Below are positions 32,418-43,036 of a DNA stretch of 64,000 nt, one piece after another. Within the stretch, counting starts at the first letter, position 1. Each line of letters begins with the position of its first letter. The notes below the pieces were generated by a model. That model was given only the letters and a program-made list of their open reading frames with translations, ran no database searches and had not been told where the DNA came from. The position numbers and the translations under genes were made by a program. This stretch comes from Nematopogon swammerdamellus (Eukaryota > Arthropoda > Insecta > Lepidoptera > Adelidae): NCBI GenBank assembly GCA_946902875.1, contig OX336340.1, positions 18,305,566 through 18,369,565 of the forward strand. The letters are read 5' to 3'.

Positions 32418-33831
32418 GTAATGAGCTAGCAGCGAGTACTTAGTTAGTGAGGGCTAGTGTTGCAAGACCGCTTGCAATTCTCGGTATTGCCCCGTACTTA
32501 GTTCATAAATTTATCTAGCTCTGCACCCGCAGCTCCACTCTTGACATTTTCGGGTTTACACTTCACACAGAAGTCCCCGAACTACTAAATGCTAAGCTTT
32601 CTTCATATTACGTGAAGTTACATCACATCGGGCGATTGTATGTTATAAATATTTAGAAATGACTAAAATAAAGCAGTAAGCTTTAGTATTAGTAATTTAA
32701 ATAAGATAGTCTAAACTGCGAACCCATTATAGTTTGTTAAGCAAACGAGCATGTTCAGTAAAACATTCCAGAAATCTCGCCAGAAACTAATTTATTTAAA
32801 TCTTTAGTTTAATTAATTTTAATCTAGCAATCCTTGTGAAGACACAGAACGAACGCTTTGTAATTTCATGTTACCCAGTTACTAGTTACTAGATTGGCAC
32901 TAAAGATGCTTAAACATAACAATAATGTCATACTGTACACGGGGATGTGCGAGCAATGTTAAAATATAATTTTAACATTATATGTTAAAATTATATTATG
33001 TTAAAATAATAGTATTAATGAAAACATACAAACAGCGGTTGAAATAGTTATTCCATATTTTTCAGTAATGTCAATGTCTGCCTAGGTGAAATTTCTTATT
33101 TTGACTAGGTAACTGATTTAAGTTTTTTTCAATCTTACATTGAACAGACGTCAAAGAGAGAAAACGGCTTAATTTTTTCTCTATTAACCTTATCCATTAA
33201 ATGTTTGATTTGAAACCGGTTAAACTTGGCAGAAGGTTGACATGATAATCATGAGGTAGGATGTGCAACATAAACAAAAAACGCCTATTATTTATTGCTG
33301 TATAGGTTGAAGCAGGCTAAGTTAGCAAAATAACTTACTACTCTTACATCACTGAACGCAGACATCAGAAACCACTCTTTCCTTCATTTGAATAAGATAA
33401 GGACGAGCCTTGAATAAAGCATTTGATGTTCACGATAGAGCTCCATTTTAGCACGGTCTCAGGTGCTCGCCCGGCTCTTGTTAGTACCTACTGTAAATTT
33501 ATAAAACGCAACATAGTTGTCCAACATATTTCGTGCTCACCCCGTCCCCTTCAACGCAGTTGATGGTGGCTCTTAACAATGTTGCAAGAACAGCAGTCAT
33601 TATCTGAGAATGCAAGTCAGGTTGAGGGCTACTTAAGCTGCTTGGAAATTGCTTTTTATTTTATCAAATTAGACCACACAACTTAGTTTAAGTAGTTTAT
33701 TGTAAGAATCTTTCTGGAAATCCCTTCGGCTCTATTGCTTCGGCTGATATTTAAAAAATGTTGAATCTTTTTTTGTTTCAAAATAAAATATACAATTTGG
33801 ATGAACATTCTGTGGACCTTTATTGATATAT
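32418..33831. other. Unique sequence (putative intron)
   Basis: AT-rich. An RTE-family start (CTGCACCCGCAGCTCCACTC) is faintly visible at 32,519. An AT-rich hairpin (TTAAAATATAATTTTAACAT, near 32,960-33,005) is present. No other feature. Confidence 0.35.
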
Positions 33832-34223
33832 AAGGTGTTTCATTAGTCATGTAAAAAAATTCGGGAGGGTTACATACACACTCAAATAAACACGTTACGC
33901 AAAAAAAATCTGTGTTATAGCATTACTTTCCGAGAAATTTAACAAAAAATGTTTACTACCTAAACATTAACCTGTGTGTAACAGTAGGTAACTTGAATTG
34001 TACGGGGTCAATGACCGTACTAGGTGCAAACGCAGAACAGCTGTTTGTTGTAAGTAAGTCACAAGGTCACTATGATTGGTTTTTACAGCTACTTATTTCA
34101 TTTAATTTTTTTGTTAGGAGAAAAAATGCTGCCATAAACATATGTTTTTTTTTTACGTAAAGTGTTTATTTGAGTGTGTATGTAACCCTCCCGAAATTTT
34201 TGACATGACTAACGAAACACCTT
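33832..34223. mobile_element. Long-TIR MITE
   Basis: Arms of about 80 bp (33,832-33,909 and 34,145-34,223) are complementary with a few mismatches: AAGGTGTTTC(A/G)TTAGTCAT, TTCGGGAGGGTTACATACA, CACTCAAATAAACAC. ATAT flanks both sides. No transposase. It sits in the proposed intron before the 34,569 exon. Confidence 0.9.
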
Positions 34224-34568
34224 ATATTATAAAGTGGAAGGTCTGCCATTTATGAATAAAAGCACCCATCACGACCACACTTACATCCATTGATTCTTTT
34301 GTCACGTTGAATGTTGGCTTTCAAGGCCGCAATGATTTGTTTAAACTTAATCTTATACTTATATACTTAATAACAGCATATACTTAATCTTTCACATAGT
34401 CGCATTTTGTTTCTTGCTTTCGCCAATGTGACCTGATAATGTAATACGTCTCAACAGGTTGTTGCATATTAGCTACACAGCTAGCAGTACATGATACCTC
34501 TCAATAACGAAGCAACAATGGAAATGAATATAAATTATAAGATAAAATAACGTTCGTTTTGTTCACAG

Positions 34569-34638
34569 GAGCAGCGTGGAGTTCACCGTACGCGTATACT
34601 CTTCTCGGCTGTGTTACGTTTGTCAACCAGAATCTGAG
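34569..34638 (+). CDS. Candidate internal exon, 70 bp
   Basis: A good acceptor (CGTTTTGTTCACAG) precedes and a donor (CTGAG then GTAAAA) follows. Read with one base completing the previous codon, the exon encodes SSVEFTVRVYSSRLCYVCQP and three more residues without a stop. It ends on a codon boundary, which fits the exon at 35,228. The two cysteines in LCYVC and the later FCADGRNC suggest an extracellular, disulphide-bonded region. The intron after it holds a LINE-J fragment, which does not disturb the splice sites. Confidence 0.45.
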
Positions 34639-34650
34639 GTAAAATATCAA

Positions 34651-34735
34651 TTTTTTGATAGAAAGCGCGACATGTGGCCCCGAGCCACCCATAAGGTGTC
34701 TAACGACATTCGATCGCACGCGGGGGTTGCGAAAT
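34651..34735 (-). mobile_element. LINE-J 3'-end fragment inside the putative intron
   Basis: AAAGCGCGACATGTGGCCCC, AGCCACCCATAAGGTGTCTA, then CGATCGCACGCGGGGGTTGC match the LINE-J 3' end in reverse, 12 bases after the proposed donor. Confidence 0.8.
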
Positions 34736-35227
34736 ATTATCTTGTTTCCTGTGCGTGTTTATCTATCTAAATTATGCTGCCCCTGGATTACCTATAAATT
34801 GTATTCATTCTTATAAAACAAAACAATAATAATACATTCCTTCCGCGATTAGATAAAATTATAATTATATTAGAATAAACATAATCATTTTTATAGTCCC
34901 AACAGTTGTGTGGAAATAATAATTGTACTTAGAAAACACTTCGGTAGATTTACTACCAATATTCTCCAAATCGCTATTACGCAGCTTCACACAGGCTTCT
35001 GAGTTAGTCGAATTCAAAAGGCTGATTTTGAAACGTTATTTTGTATACAAGTGAACTGTGGATTTTTTTAAAGAATTAAAAATAATTAAACTATATTTAT
35101 TTTAACCAAAATAATACACATACCATTTTAATATTCAAGACAATATTGTACCTAATAGTATGTTCATCCCCATAGCATTTTATGTTTCTACATTAAAATT
35201 AAACCAAGCTTTGTTTTTTTTTCACAG
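34736..35227. other. AT-rich remainder of the putative intron
   Basis: Ends in a long pyrimidine tract (TTTGTTTTTTTTTCACAG), a strong acceptor. Nothing else recognised. Confidence 0.35.
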
Positions 35228-35305
35228 ATATATCCTGCGATGATGTTAAACTTCTGCGCCGATGGAAGAAATTGTGTTATTAAAAAACTCTCAAAGATTT
35301 GTTAA
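35228..35305 (+). CDS. Candidate terminal coding exon with stop
   Basis: After the acceptor at 35,227 the frame that continues the 34,569 exon reads 25 codons including NFCADGRNCVIKKLSKIC and then TAA at 35,303. AATAAA follows at 35,327 and a GU-rich stretch (GTGATGGTGTGGTGTG) at about 35,342, a textbook order for a poly(A) site. With the two other exons the protein would be about 115 residues. I do not recognise the family; sarcoglycan-like type II proteins also end in a Cys-rich tail, but the resemblance is too weak to name it. Confidence 0.5.
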   Translation: MYPAMMLNFCADGRNCVIKKLSKIC

Positions 35306-35326
35306 CTATATAATGATATTGATTTG

Positions 35327-35357
35327 AATAAAGTGAAATTAGTGATGGTGTGGTGTG
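35327..35357 (+). terminator. Probable poly(A) signal and GU-rich element
   Basis: AATAAA at 35,327-35,332, then GTGATGGTGTGGTGTG starting about 10 bases later. It lies 22 nt after the stop of the candidate terminal exon, so the 3' UTR would be very short; later AATAAA copies could give longer forms. Confidence 0.45.
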
Positions 35358-36803
35358 AAAAAGACTAACAGACATATTATTATGAAAGTGGTTTAAAATT
35401 ATGTAAATTTTAATAAGCATGAGTACTTATGTCTAAACACGTTGTGTTATTACAAAATACTTTTATTTATAGAAAAATATGTGTATGTATAATTTTTTAT
35501 AATTAAGTGTGATTGGATAACATTATAAAAATAATAAAAACAAAATTAGGTGTTGAAAATTTTTTGATACCTACCAAAAATGTGATCTTCGATTACGTTC
35601 AAATCCGCACTTGTATATAAATTCGTGTATTAGGTGTATGAATGTGAGAGGAATTTAATCTGGTTTTAGCGTATGCTTACATAAATAAACAAATGAATTT
35701 AGCTGCATAACTACATACAATAAAAATAACATTGATTTATATTTTCAAAATAGAGGGTTACTTAATCGAGATTTTCACATAATAAATATGTATAGGTAAA
35801 ATGAGACAAATAAAAAAATATTTAGAGTTATGTATTTATTGAAATTATTATCTTAAATATTTTTTTCTTCTTTACCTTTATCTGCAAAATCAAAGATTTA
35901 ATATAGAAATGTTATAAACAATTTAAATTTTAGAATGAATTCCCCTCGTTAAGTGGTTTTATTTTGTAATTTATTCAGAAAAGTAATTTTTTTTTAAACT
36001 ACAATGGTCATTTGGCGACATTATTTTACGCAAGTTAGATATGCAACTTGCATCGACAGAAATACGTTCCACATAGATAAACAAACAATAGGATTTTTTT
36101 TAAACGCAGAAATAGTGAAAATTTCGGTGTACATGCAAATAAATTTATTAGCAAGTTTAGTCAACATTTAAATAATATTTCGTGTAACTGGAGTTGACAT
36201 CGTAAAGACTCGTCGTTTAATTTCCTTAATGACAATTTAGCCCTCGTTTCACTAACCTACTTTGACTGAATAGCTTATTGTTATGCATCTCTTTGAAATG
36301 TAGTTAAACTAATTATGAATTTTTAAAGATGAAACATTACGCGGCTCCCAGTAGATAATAAATTGTGTAAAGTAAAATCGGGATGTAGACAATATTTGTG
36401 TATGAAATAACTATATACGTATGTGTAAGTTTTATTTATGTAAAGTTAGTGAATATAATTAGTTTAAAATTTGATCGATGTAGAGAATTTACGTGATATT
36501 ATAAAAGCGTCAGATTGTAATGATGGTCGCCACGTCTTATGGTGTTGATGACTCGATTGTTTTTTACTTCAAAGATGTATGTATGTATGTGTCCAAGTAG
36601 ATCACAGTAAGTAACTATTTTAATTTGTTGTATAATAAATAGATATCGCTGCTTGGCAGTCTCGTTTCTTTTGTGAAATAAAAACAAACAACTGTAATGT
36701 CAGCGTTTTATTTATAACTATACGAATTAATATACTAAAAGGAGATTTTACATATTCCTACCCTTTCAAACTTTTACCTAGATCAAAGTACCATTTTTAT
36801 GAC
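35358..36803. other. AT-rich unique sequence
   Basis: Possible extended 3' UTR or intergenic DNA. Contains a short (ATGT)n run at 36,577-36,590. No gene or repeat family seen. Confidence 0.35.
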
Positions 36804-37378
36804 TTTTTTGACGTGCTAACGTCACGTCTTATAAATTGATGAACACCGGATGCACGCACGAAAAAATTTCACGTTCCATCTGAGCCTGTGTGTGCAAGCG
36901 AGAGCGCGTAACAAGCGACAGAGAGGCACAGTCGGCCCAAGCCGAAAGCGAACCAAGGGAATCCGATATTCGTTTGGTTGTTTATGTGATTTCGTGGCTC
37001 AGTGGTAAGAGTGTAGGATTTGTATTTTTTGACCATGGGTTCGAATCCCTCAAAAAAATTTTAAGGTGTGTAAATCTTTATTAGACAAAGAAAAATTAAA
37101 TTAAACAGAAATGTAACAACTTAGATTAAATAAAAATATTCCTGCATCCTCGGGACATCATTAATTGTCCCGAGGACAGCAAATTTTTTTTTCTTTTTTT
37201 TTTTCTTTTTTAAGCAATGTTACGGTGTTAAAATTTTTTTAGGGTGTTTAGTTTTTTTTATAACCACCTAAGAATTATTTTCGGAAATACAAACGTAACA
37301 AAAACGACATGCGTGGTCTTACCACTTTATGACGTTATCACGTAAAACTATCGTCCGTAAAGCGACTTAACAGACAAC
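36804..37378 (+). mobile_element. Element D copy 2
   Basis: Begins TTTTTTGACGTGCTAACGTC, carries the tRNA-like block at 36,985-37,052 (GTGGCTCAGTGGTAAGAG and GGGTTCGAATCCC) and ends ATGACGTTATCACGTAAAAC, then TATCGTCCGTAAAG, as in the copy at 2.2-2.66 kb. It is about 120 bp longer, with an 11-bp-arm hairpin (TCCTCGGGACA, 37,147-37,157, paired with 37,166-37,176) in the extra part. The open frame over it belongs to the repeat. Confidence 0.8.
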
Positions 37379-37615
37379 CAATTTTTTTTCATAGGGTATT
37401 TTCGTTATACATATTTTTCTATATTAATATAACATTAAGTTATTATTTTGTTATTTACTTTTTAAAGTACGGAATTGCGACGCAACTCCTGCTTGTGGAC
37501 AAAGTCCGCGCTAGTCCGCTTTTTAAAAGTAAAATAAAATAAATTGTACGAATGCTCGTAAATTAGCCCTCATTATTTCGCGATTAGAGTGGACTTTTAT
37601 AAGCACGTAGTCTTA
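37379..37615. other. Unique AT-rich sequence
   Basis: Nothing recognised. Confidence 0.4.
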
Positions 37616-37926
37616 CCGTGAGGGGCCGGTACTTAAAAAGAATAGCCCCACTGCATCTCTCCCCATGTATGTCATAAAAGGCGACTAAGGGATAAGGACA
37701 AGATTCCGTGCTAGAGGCGACAGGCTCGCCATCTCTCACCTTGGCACGGTACTTCCACCGAGTCATGCAGCAGGTGGGTTTTCGTGCCTTACTTGCTGCT
37801 TGATCGATTGAATCTTGTTCGAATACTAAGCGAAACGTGGTGGTCGGTGCTGTGCTGTTACCAGAGTTCTTGCAGCACAACACCGATTACTCTGCTTACC
37901 CCGATTGTCGGGATTCAGCGTGTGTG

Positions 37927-37957
<31 letters not shown>

Positions 37958-37960
37958 GTC
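37616..37960 (+). mobile_element. SINE-B, full copy with (ATGT)n tail
   Basis: From CCGTGAGGGGCCGGTACTTA through CATGCAGCAGGTGGGTTTTC and GGTGGTCGGTGCTGTGCTGT to GATTGTCGGGATTCAGCGTG, then about eight ATGT units (37,926-37,960). The simple-sequence tail gives the strand. The head has no convincing tRNA, 7SL or 5S match. Confidence 0.85.
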
Positions 37961-38236
37961 TTTTTAAAGCAACTAACTTTTAAAAGCCAATAAAAATTAA
38001 CAAAACTACGACTAATCTGCCATAATGAACCACGGACCCTATGTACACTCAAAGCCATTCTCCCCGTCTTGAGGTTCAACGGATCATAATAGGAAGACAT
38101 TTAAAATGAGATTTCCGGGTAGGCAATAAAGGGTTAAATGTTATGTTAGGGGTGGAGGATTTGTGTGTAGAATATGAGGAAACCTTAGAAGGATTCGAAT
38201 TGACAGGCGGCCGGACTGACATTTTTTGGATTAACT
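37961..38236. other. Unique sequence
   Basis: Nothing recognised. Confidence 0.4.
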
Positions 38237-38520
38237 ACACACGCTGTATCCCGACAATCAGGGTAAGCAGAGTAATCGGTGTTGTGCTATAAGGACTCTG
38301 GTAAATTATAGCACAACACCGACCACCACGTTTAGCACAGTATACGGACAAGACAACTATCAAGCAGCAAGTAAGGCACGAAGAACCCACCTGCTGCATG
38401 ACTAGGTGGAAGGACTGCGCCAAGGTGACTGGTGGTGAAGTAGCTATCCTGTCGCCCTTTAGCGCAGTAACTTGTCCTTATCCCTTATTCGCCTCTTACG
38501 ACATACACGGGGAGAGATGG
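38237..38520 (-). mobile_element. SINE-B, head-truncated copy
   Basis: ACACGCTGTATCCCGACAAT to TACACGGGGAGAGATGG; the outermost about 35 bp of the head is missing. Confidence 0.85.
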
Positions 38521-38987
38521 ATTAACTGTCTTTGTTATTTGCTGCGTTGTTCATAGTCTGGTTTTCATAAAAAAGTTTTTATTTTGTGCGTACTGTTAAT
38601 TTGTGGGTTCAAATCTTGAAACATTTTTTAAACGTATAATGTGGGTACAAAGTACCTACCTACATAATCTTTAGCCTTCCTTATGTAATATTTTCTTTTG
38701 CCTTCTACTTGTTGTCATTTCGTTTCATTATTTTTAACAAAAGGGATATTAAATTAATAATTTCGTTGAGTCGCACCCCGACACCGCGCCGCTGCCGACG
38801 CCCGGCCCGTCGTCGCGTCGTCGTCGCCGGCAGCCAACACAATGCAAGAAGGAAGATGTAGCCCGGAATGTTATGTCTCCGCTTCTATAATGGCAAAGGC
38901 TTGACAAAACATGGCTTCAACAACTCGGTGGAGAAGCTTAACATCTGTTAATGGTTACATTATAGGTACGCAGGTACAATCATCATA
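38521..38987. other. Unique sequence with GC island
   Basis: A GC-rich stretch at 38,770-38,840 (CACCCCGACACCGCGCCGCT, CGTCGTCGCGTCGTCGTCGC) is unlike its flanks. Confidence 0.35.
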
Positions 38988-39220
38988 TTTTTTTTTATGG
39001 AAACTGACACGGTTGGCTACATCGCCTACTTCATCCGTAAGGTCAGCCCATAACACCGGGTGAACTAGGTGCCATGTCAGAGCTTCCCTTCATTTCATGT
39101 CGGCTACACTGAACTGGACGGAAAACACGAACTATTTACATAGCAGTTTCGACCTAAGTTTCGCTCAGTGCGGTGCTAACAACCCATCCGGGATAAACCC
39201 TACCACCTAGTAAGGTAAGA
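38988..39220 (-). mobile_element. SINE-A, truncated copy lacking the head
   Basis: Poly(T), ATGGAAACTGACACGGTTGG, to ACCACCTAGTAAGGTAAGA. The tRNA/5S-like part is absent; a 5' truncation. Confidence 0.85.
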
Positions 39221-39330
39221 TTTTTAATGTTCTATCAATTCAGTAAATAATAAATTTATAGTATACCTAACTGTTGGCTAACATTACTGATTATTAATAT
39301 CTGATCTGAGTACAATGTGGACGCGGCTTT

Positions 39331-39840
39331 ATTAAAAAGAATAGCCGCACTGCATTTCTTTCGCTTGCGCTAACCATACTTTTTTCTATGTCTTTTATTC
39401 CTCATCCATCACCCAAAGGTTGCCTGGAAGAAATCACTTGCAGTGATAAGTCCGCCTTTGCGTACTCCTGTATTTCTTATTTCTTGTCGTGTACTGTTCT
39501 TCTTTCCATTGTGTGCAATAAAGAGTTTATATTCTATTCTATTCTATCTCTCCCCATGCTTGTAGTAAAAGGGGACTAAGGATTAAGACAAGATGCCGTG
39601 CTAAAGGACGACAGGCTGTGCACCTCTCACCTTGACACGGTCCTTCCATCGAGTCATGCAAAAGGTGGGTCTTCGTGCCTTACTGGCTGCTTGATAGTTA
39701 ACTAGTCCGAATACTTTGCTAAATGTGGTGGTCGGTAATGTGCTGTAATTTACAAAGAGTTCTTGCAGCACAGCACCGATTACTCTGCTCAGCCCCATCG
39801 TCGGGATACAGCGTGTGGTATATACCTGTGGTATATGTGG
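39331..39840 (+). mobile_element. SINE-B copy split by a LINE-tail insertion
   Basis: The head (AAAAAGAATAGCCGCACTGC, 39,333-39,355) and the rest (TCTCTCCCCATGCTTGTAGT from 39,546 to about 39,840) are separated by about 190 bp of unrelated sequence. The SINE-B consensus runs straight through this point in the other copies. Confidence 0.8.
39356..39545 (+). mobile_element. LINE 3'-end insertion with (TTCTA)n tail
   Basis: Carries GGTTGCCTGGAAGAAATCAC, GATAAGTCCGCCTTTGC and GTGCAATAAAGAGTTTATAT before (TTCTA)n. I know this 3' end from many lepidopteran sequences. It has no coding part and inserted into SINE-B, so it is younger than that copy. Confidence 0.75.
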
Positions 39841-39892
39841 TGTGTACATAGGTATATACCTATGTACATATGTATGTTTATTTTATTTTATT

Positions 39893-40215
39893 GAAAGCGC
39901 GACATATGGCGCCGAAGCACCCAAGGTGTCTAACGGCGCCCATGGACATTCGGCCGTATGCGGGGGTTGCGAATGCCATGCCGACCTGACAGGTGCCCAT
40001 TCACGCTCCTCTTGAAGGTCCCGAAACTGTCCTTGGGGGGAAATATTATATGAGCAGGGAGAGCGTTCCAGAATTTACCGGTGCTGTAGGTGTAGAGGAA
40101 AGATCTGCAGAATCGATTGGTACGCGTCCGCGGTAAGTTCAGCGTGTAGGGATGCAAGCCCTGCCCAGTGCGCGTGGTGCGGAGGTGGAAAAGGGGTGGC
40201 GGGATCGCGTTAAAC
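39893..40215 (-). pseudogene. LINE-J 3' fragment, about 320 bp
   Basis: Reverse complement of the LINE-J C-terminus and 3' UTR: GAAAGCGCGACATATGGCGC, TGCGAATGCCATGCCGACCT, GAGCGTTCCAGAATTTACCG, GCAAGCCCTGCCCAGTGCGC. At the site where the 54-56 kb copy has a CTGG duplication, this copy has a single TTCTGGAAC, which supports the undisrupted state as ancestral. Confidence 0.85.
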
Positions 40216-41333
40216 AGTTCCTCCGAGTCAGTGGCGGCTGGTGACTTCAGTGACCGGTAGTGCGCTAAGTACCTACCTCCTTAAATACCAATTTTCCCAA
40301 CACATTCCCAATGTTATTTTAAGATCGCGACTTCCGAATTTTTTAAACGCCTGCGTTGTATTATGTAGGTACGTACTAGTATGAATATTCTCAAGACACT
40401 CAATGAGTTGCAAAAAACAAGAAAATAAATCCAAACAAGTTTTTGAACTTTGAACACACCCATAGACCACAACACTACTGCAGCTTTCAAAAAGAAAACA
40501 ATAGCAATGTCCCAAAAATACTTAAAAAATTTATAAAAAGAAAACATTTCAAAAGTAGGAATTGAACCCGGGATCACCTGATTGTAAAGCCTTACCTTTG
40601 ACCAACGCTTAGGCAAATATCGGCACAACTTAATTCACAGTATCACGTGACAGAAAGCACAAAACCTAACCATATCCAATTTTAAATATTCGCGCGCTAA
40701 CAGATCAAACACCAGCGCGCTGTCATGTGACATCATCATCACATAACAGCGCGCTGACTCTAGGTAGGCGGACTCGTGCAAAAGGAATCGCTCGCGACGT
40801 GTCGCACGCGCGGCTATTCACGATATAGCGCCCTTGTTTGGCGCTCGTGCGCCGCACGCAGAACTCCATTTCGGCCCATACTGTTTCTATGAAGTATCTT
40901 TTGTCTCACGCGCCAGCAGTGTTTTGCCGATCCCTATACATTCAGATGGGAGACCCGCGTGCGTTTTTCGATTCCGCACGGGGCGCGGGTTCACTTGCAA
41001 AAACGTGCCTTGTGATCTATAAAGTAAGGTCGAATTCACATTCCCATTTATTTGGAGTACGATCTTTATGGTTTTAATGTAGGTATGTTGTATTGTAAGA
41101 TATGTTTATGAAGATGTATTTTGAGTGAAGTGAAGACTTCTCGTGGTATGGTAGTGTGGCGCACGGGCGCACTTTAGGACCAGCCGCCAGTGCTCCGAGT
41201 ACTTCCCATGGAATAAGGTACTCTAATATACGCTAAAATACTTATCAATTGATATGAATGCATTATAATAATGTATAGCCGGCACGACCAAGTGGATGTT
41301 AGTATGTAACATGTCACTAGTTTTGACAGGAAC
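40216..41333. other. Unique region with a tRNA-like trace
   Basis: At 40,548-40,622 the minus strand has GCCTAAGCGTTGGTCAAAGG and CCCGGGTTCAATTCCTAC, a weak tRNA-like A-box/B-box pair, possibly another SINE head. At 40,830-41,030 GC-balanced DNA ends in a fair + donor (AAA then GTAAGG, 41,026) but lacks a clear ATG or acceptor. Confidence 0.3.
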
Positions 41334-41344
41334 AAGGAACAAAG

Positions 41345-41684
41345 GATATACTATCATTTATATTCTCTCTTACGTTTTAAAAAAACACTGTGGCCCTGGG
41401 CATAGGCTGTTGTTGGACTCCAGTGGCAGTGATGGTTTTATCCCCGGCTCTCGACTTCGGTCGGGGGTTCCTTCGGGTGGAAGGGTGGTGGCTCGGATCG
41501 GCTGGGGAAAGGCTTCAGTCTGTGTTTCCCATGGGATTTATTTCGGAAGAACTGTACAGCTATGGGGCCTCGATCTGGCATACATGATCACTGTACTCGC
41601 AAGAGTGCAGGGATAGACGTCTGGATTTTATAGCCGCAAGGCTGGTATTTCTGGACGTCTATAAACAAAACGTAAGAGACGGAC
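41345..41684 (+). mobile_element. Repeat G copy 2 with 11-bp direct-repeat flanks
   Basis: Matches 30,412-30,705 closely over about 290 bp. ACAAGGAACAA occurs at about 41,334 and again at about 41,685, an exact candidate target duplication. Within it, CTCTTACGTTTT (41,367) and AAAACGTAAGAG (41,668) are inverted near the ends. The same open frame as in copy 1 is kept, with a few replacements. Confidence 0.75.
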
Positions 41685-43036
41685 AAGGAACAATGCAATA
41701 TCCCTGAAGACTGATGTAAGCAGGCGATGTAATCCAGCATGGCAGGTTCCATAAAACCCCTGATTAGATTTAAACAGCCGCCATCAGCGTTCATAGCTCC
41801 ACTTGCACGGAGACATTGTAGCGAGAGTTCTCGTCCAAATTCCTTCTGTAACTTTCGTGTTATTGCCACGGCTGATGTAAACACGAACACGGCGAGGGAG
41901 GAGCGTCGTCGTCGGGCCGAGGGGGGCGGCTGCGCTGCGGAAATAAATGGTAACTGAGACAAAACAGCTGATTAACAGGTTCACGAGCGGGTTTAACAGC
42001 TCAAGTAACACCTCCTCAGCGATAGATAGCGCTCGATTGTGTCGTCTGCTTCTGAATGTGCTGTTGGATTGTTACAAGTACAAATTTGAATTTTTCATTC
42101 ACAGCTGGTTACATTTTTTTTTTTAGTTTCTTCGGTGATTTTGAAAATTATTGACATTATTGATGACTATGTTACGTAGGTACCTACGTACATTCAATAG
42201 TTACGCTAAAGTTTTGTTTAGACACTATCGCTATTTCTGAAGTTGCTATGTTGTTAATTGTAGTACTACTAACAATTTACTACGACAACAAGAGTTATTT
42301 TATCTAAGCCGAGGTTCAAAGTGGCCACACTTTATGGTTTAGGAATAAATAATAATTCAAATTAAAAAAATATATATATTTCAGTTCTCTTATTATTACT
42401 TACATAATTATTCACTTTGAATTGACAAGGTTAGGAGGTACCTACAATGAATTGTGTGAGCATATAACATTTTAACATTACAGGTGTCGCAAATATTATT
42501 TCTACGAATTTAACAGTAGGTTTAAAGATCTGTGGTTTAAACCATAGTGGCTGATATTTTTTTATTACAATTCGATTTTCTTACTTACTAAATTCAAATG
42601 CTAGATGGAAATTACACTGTTGGGATTGGGAATATTGTGACGTTCCAGCTTAGGTAATAGACTTAAAATGTTGCCAGAGTGATTAGTGCATCAAATTAGC
42701 TAGATAATAAAAAAAAAATAATAAAAAAAATTTATTTAAGTAAATACATTTTCTTATCTCACCTAAAACATTCCCGGCACAGTTTATTGTCCACAATACG
42801 CAGCACGCATCACCAGCGACAGTACGCGACGGGATGCTGTCTGCCAAATTAACTAATCTACATATTACACGGTGTCCGCGCAGTCTAATTGAAGGTGTCG
42901 GCTCGGAAACGTCACCGAGCATCCTAATTCAATATTCCACAGTTCACACGACGTCGCAGGCCCCGGGGGTCCAGACCTCCGACCCGCTCGCAAACAATAG
43001 GCGACTGGCGCGGACACGACGTTAGCTAGGCCCCGA
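41685..43036. other. Unique region with GC-rich patches
   Basis: GC-rich stretch at 41,885-41,940 (GTCGTCGTCGGGCCGAGGGG) and GC-balanced stretch at 42,770-43,030. Open frames here overlap on both strands and have no recognisable product. Confidence 0.35.

Noticed and set aside
36985..37052. True tRNA gene
   Set aside because: A and B boxes are good but the acceptor strands do not pair as in a tRNA, and the block recurs inside a repeated element.
36890..37084. 64-codon frame shared with 2,332-2,562 (minus)
   Set aside because: The two frames look conserved only because both are copies of element D.
41588..41962. 124-codon minus-strand frame
   Set aside because: It starts in repeat G and crosses a GC-rich patch; the opposite strand is open too and no splice or motif evidence supports it.
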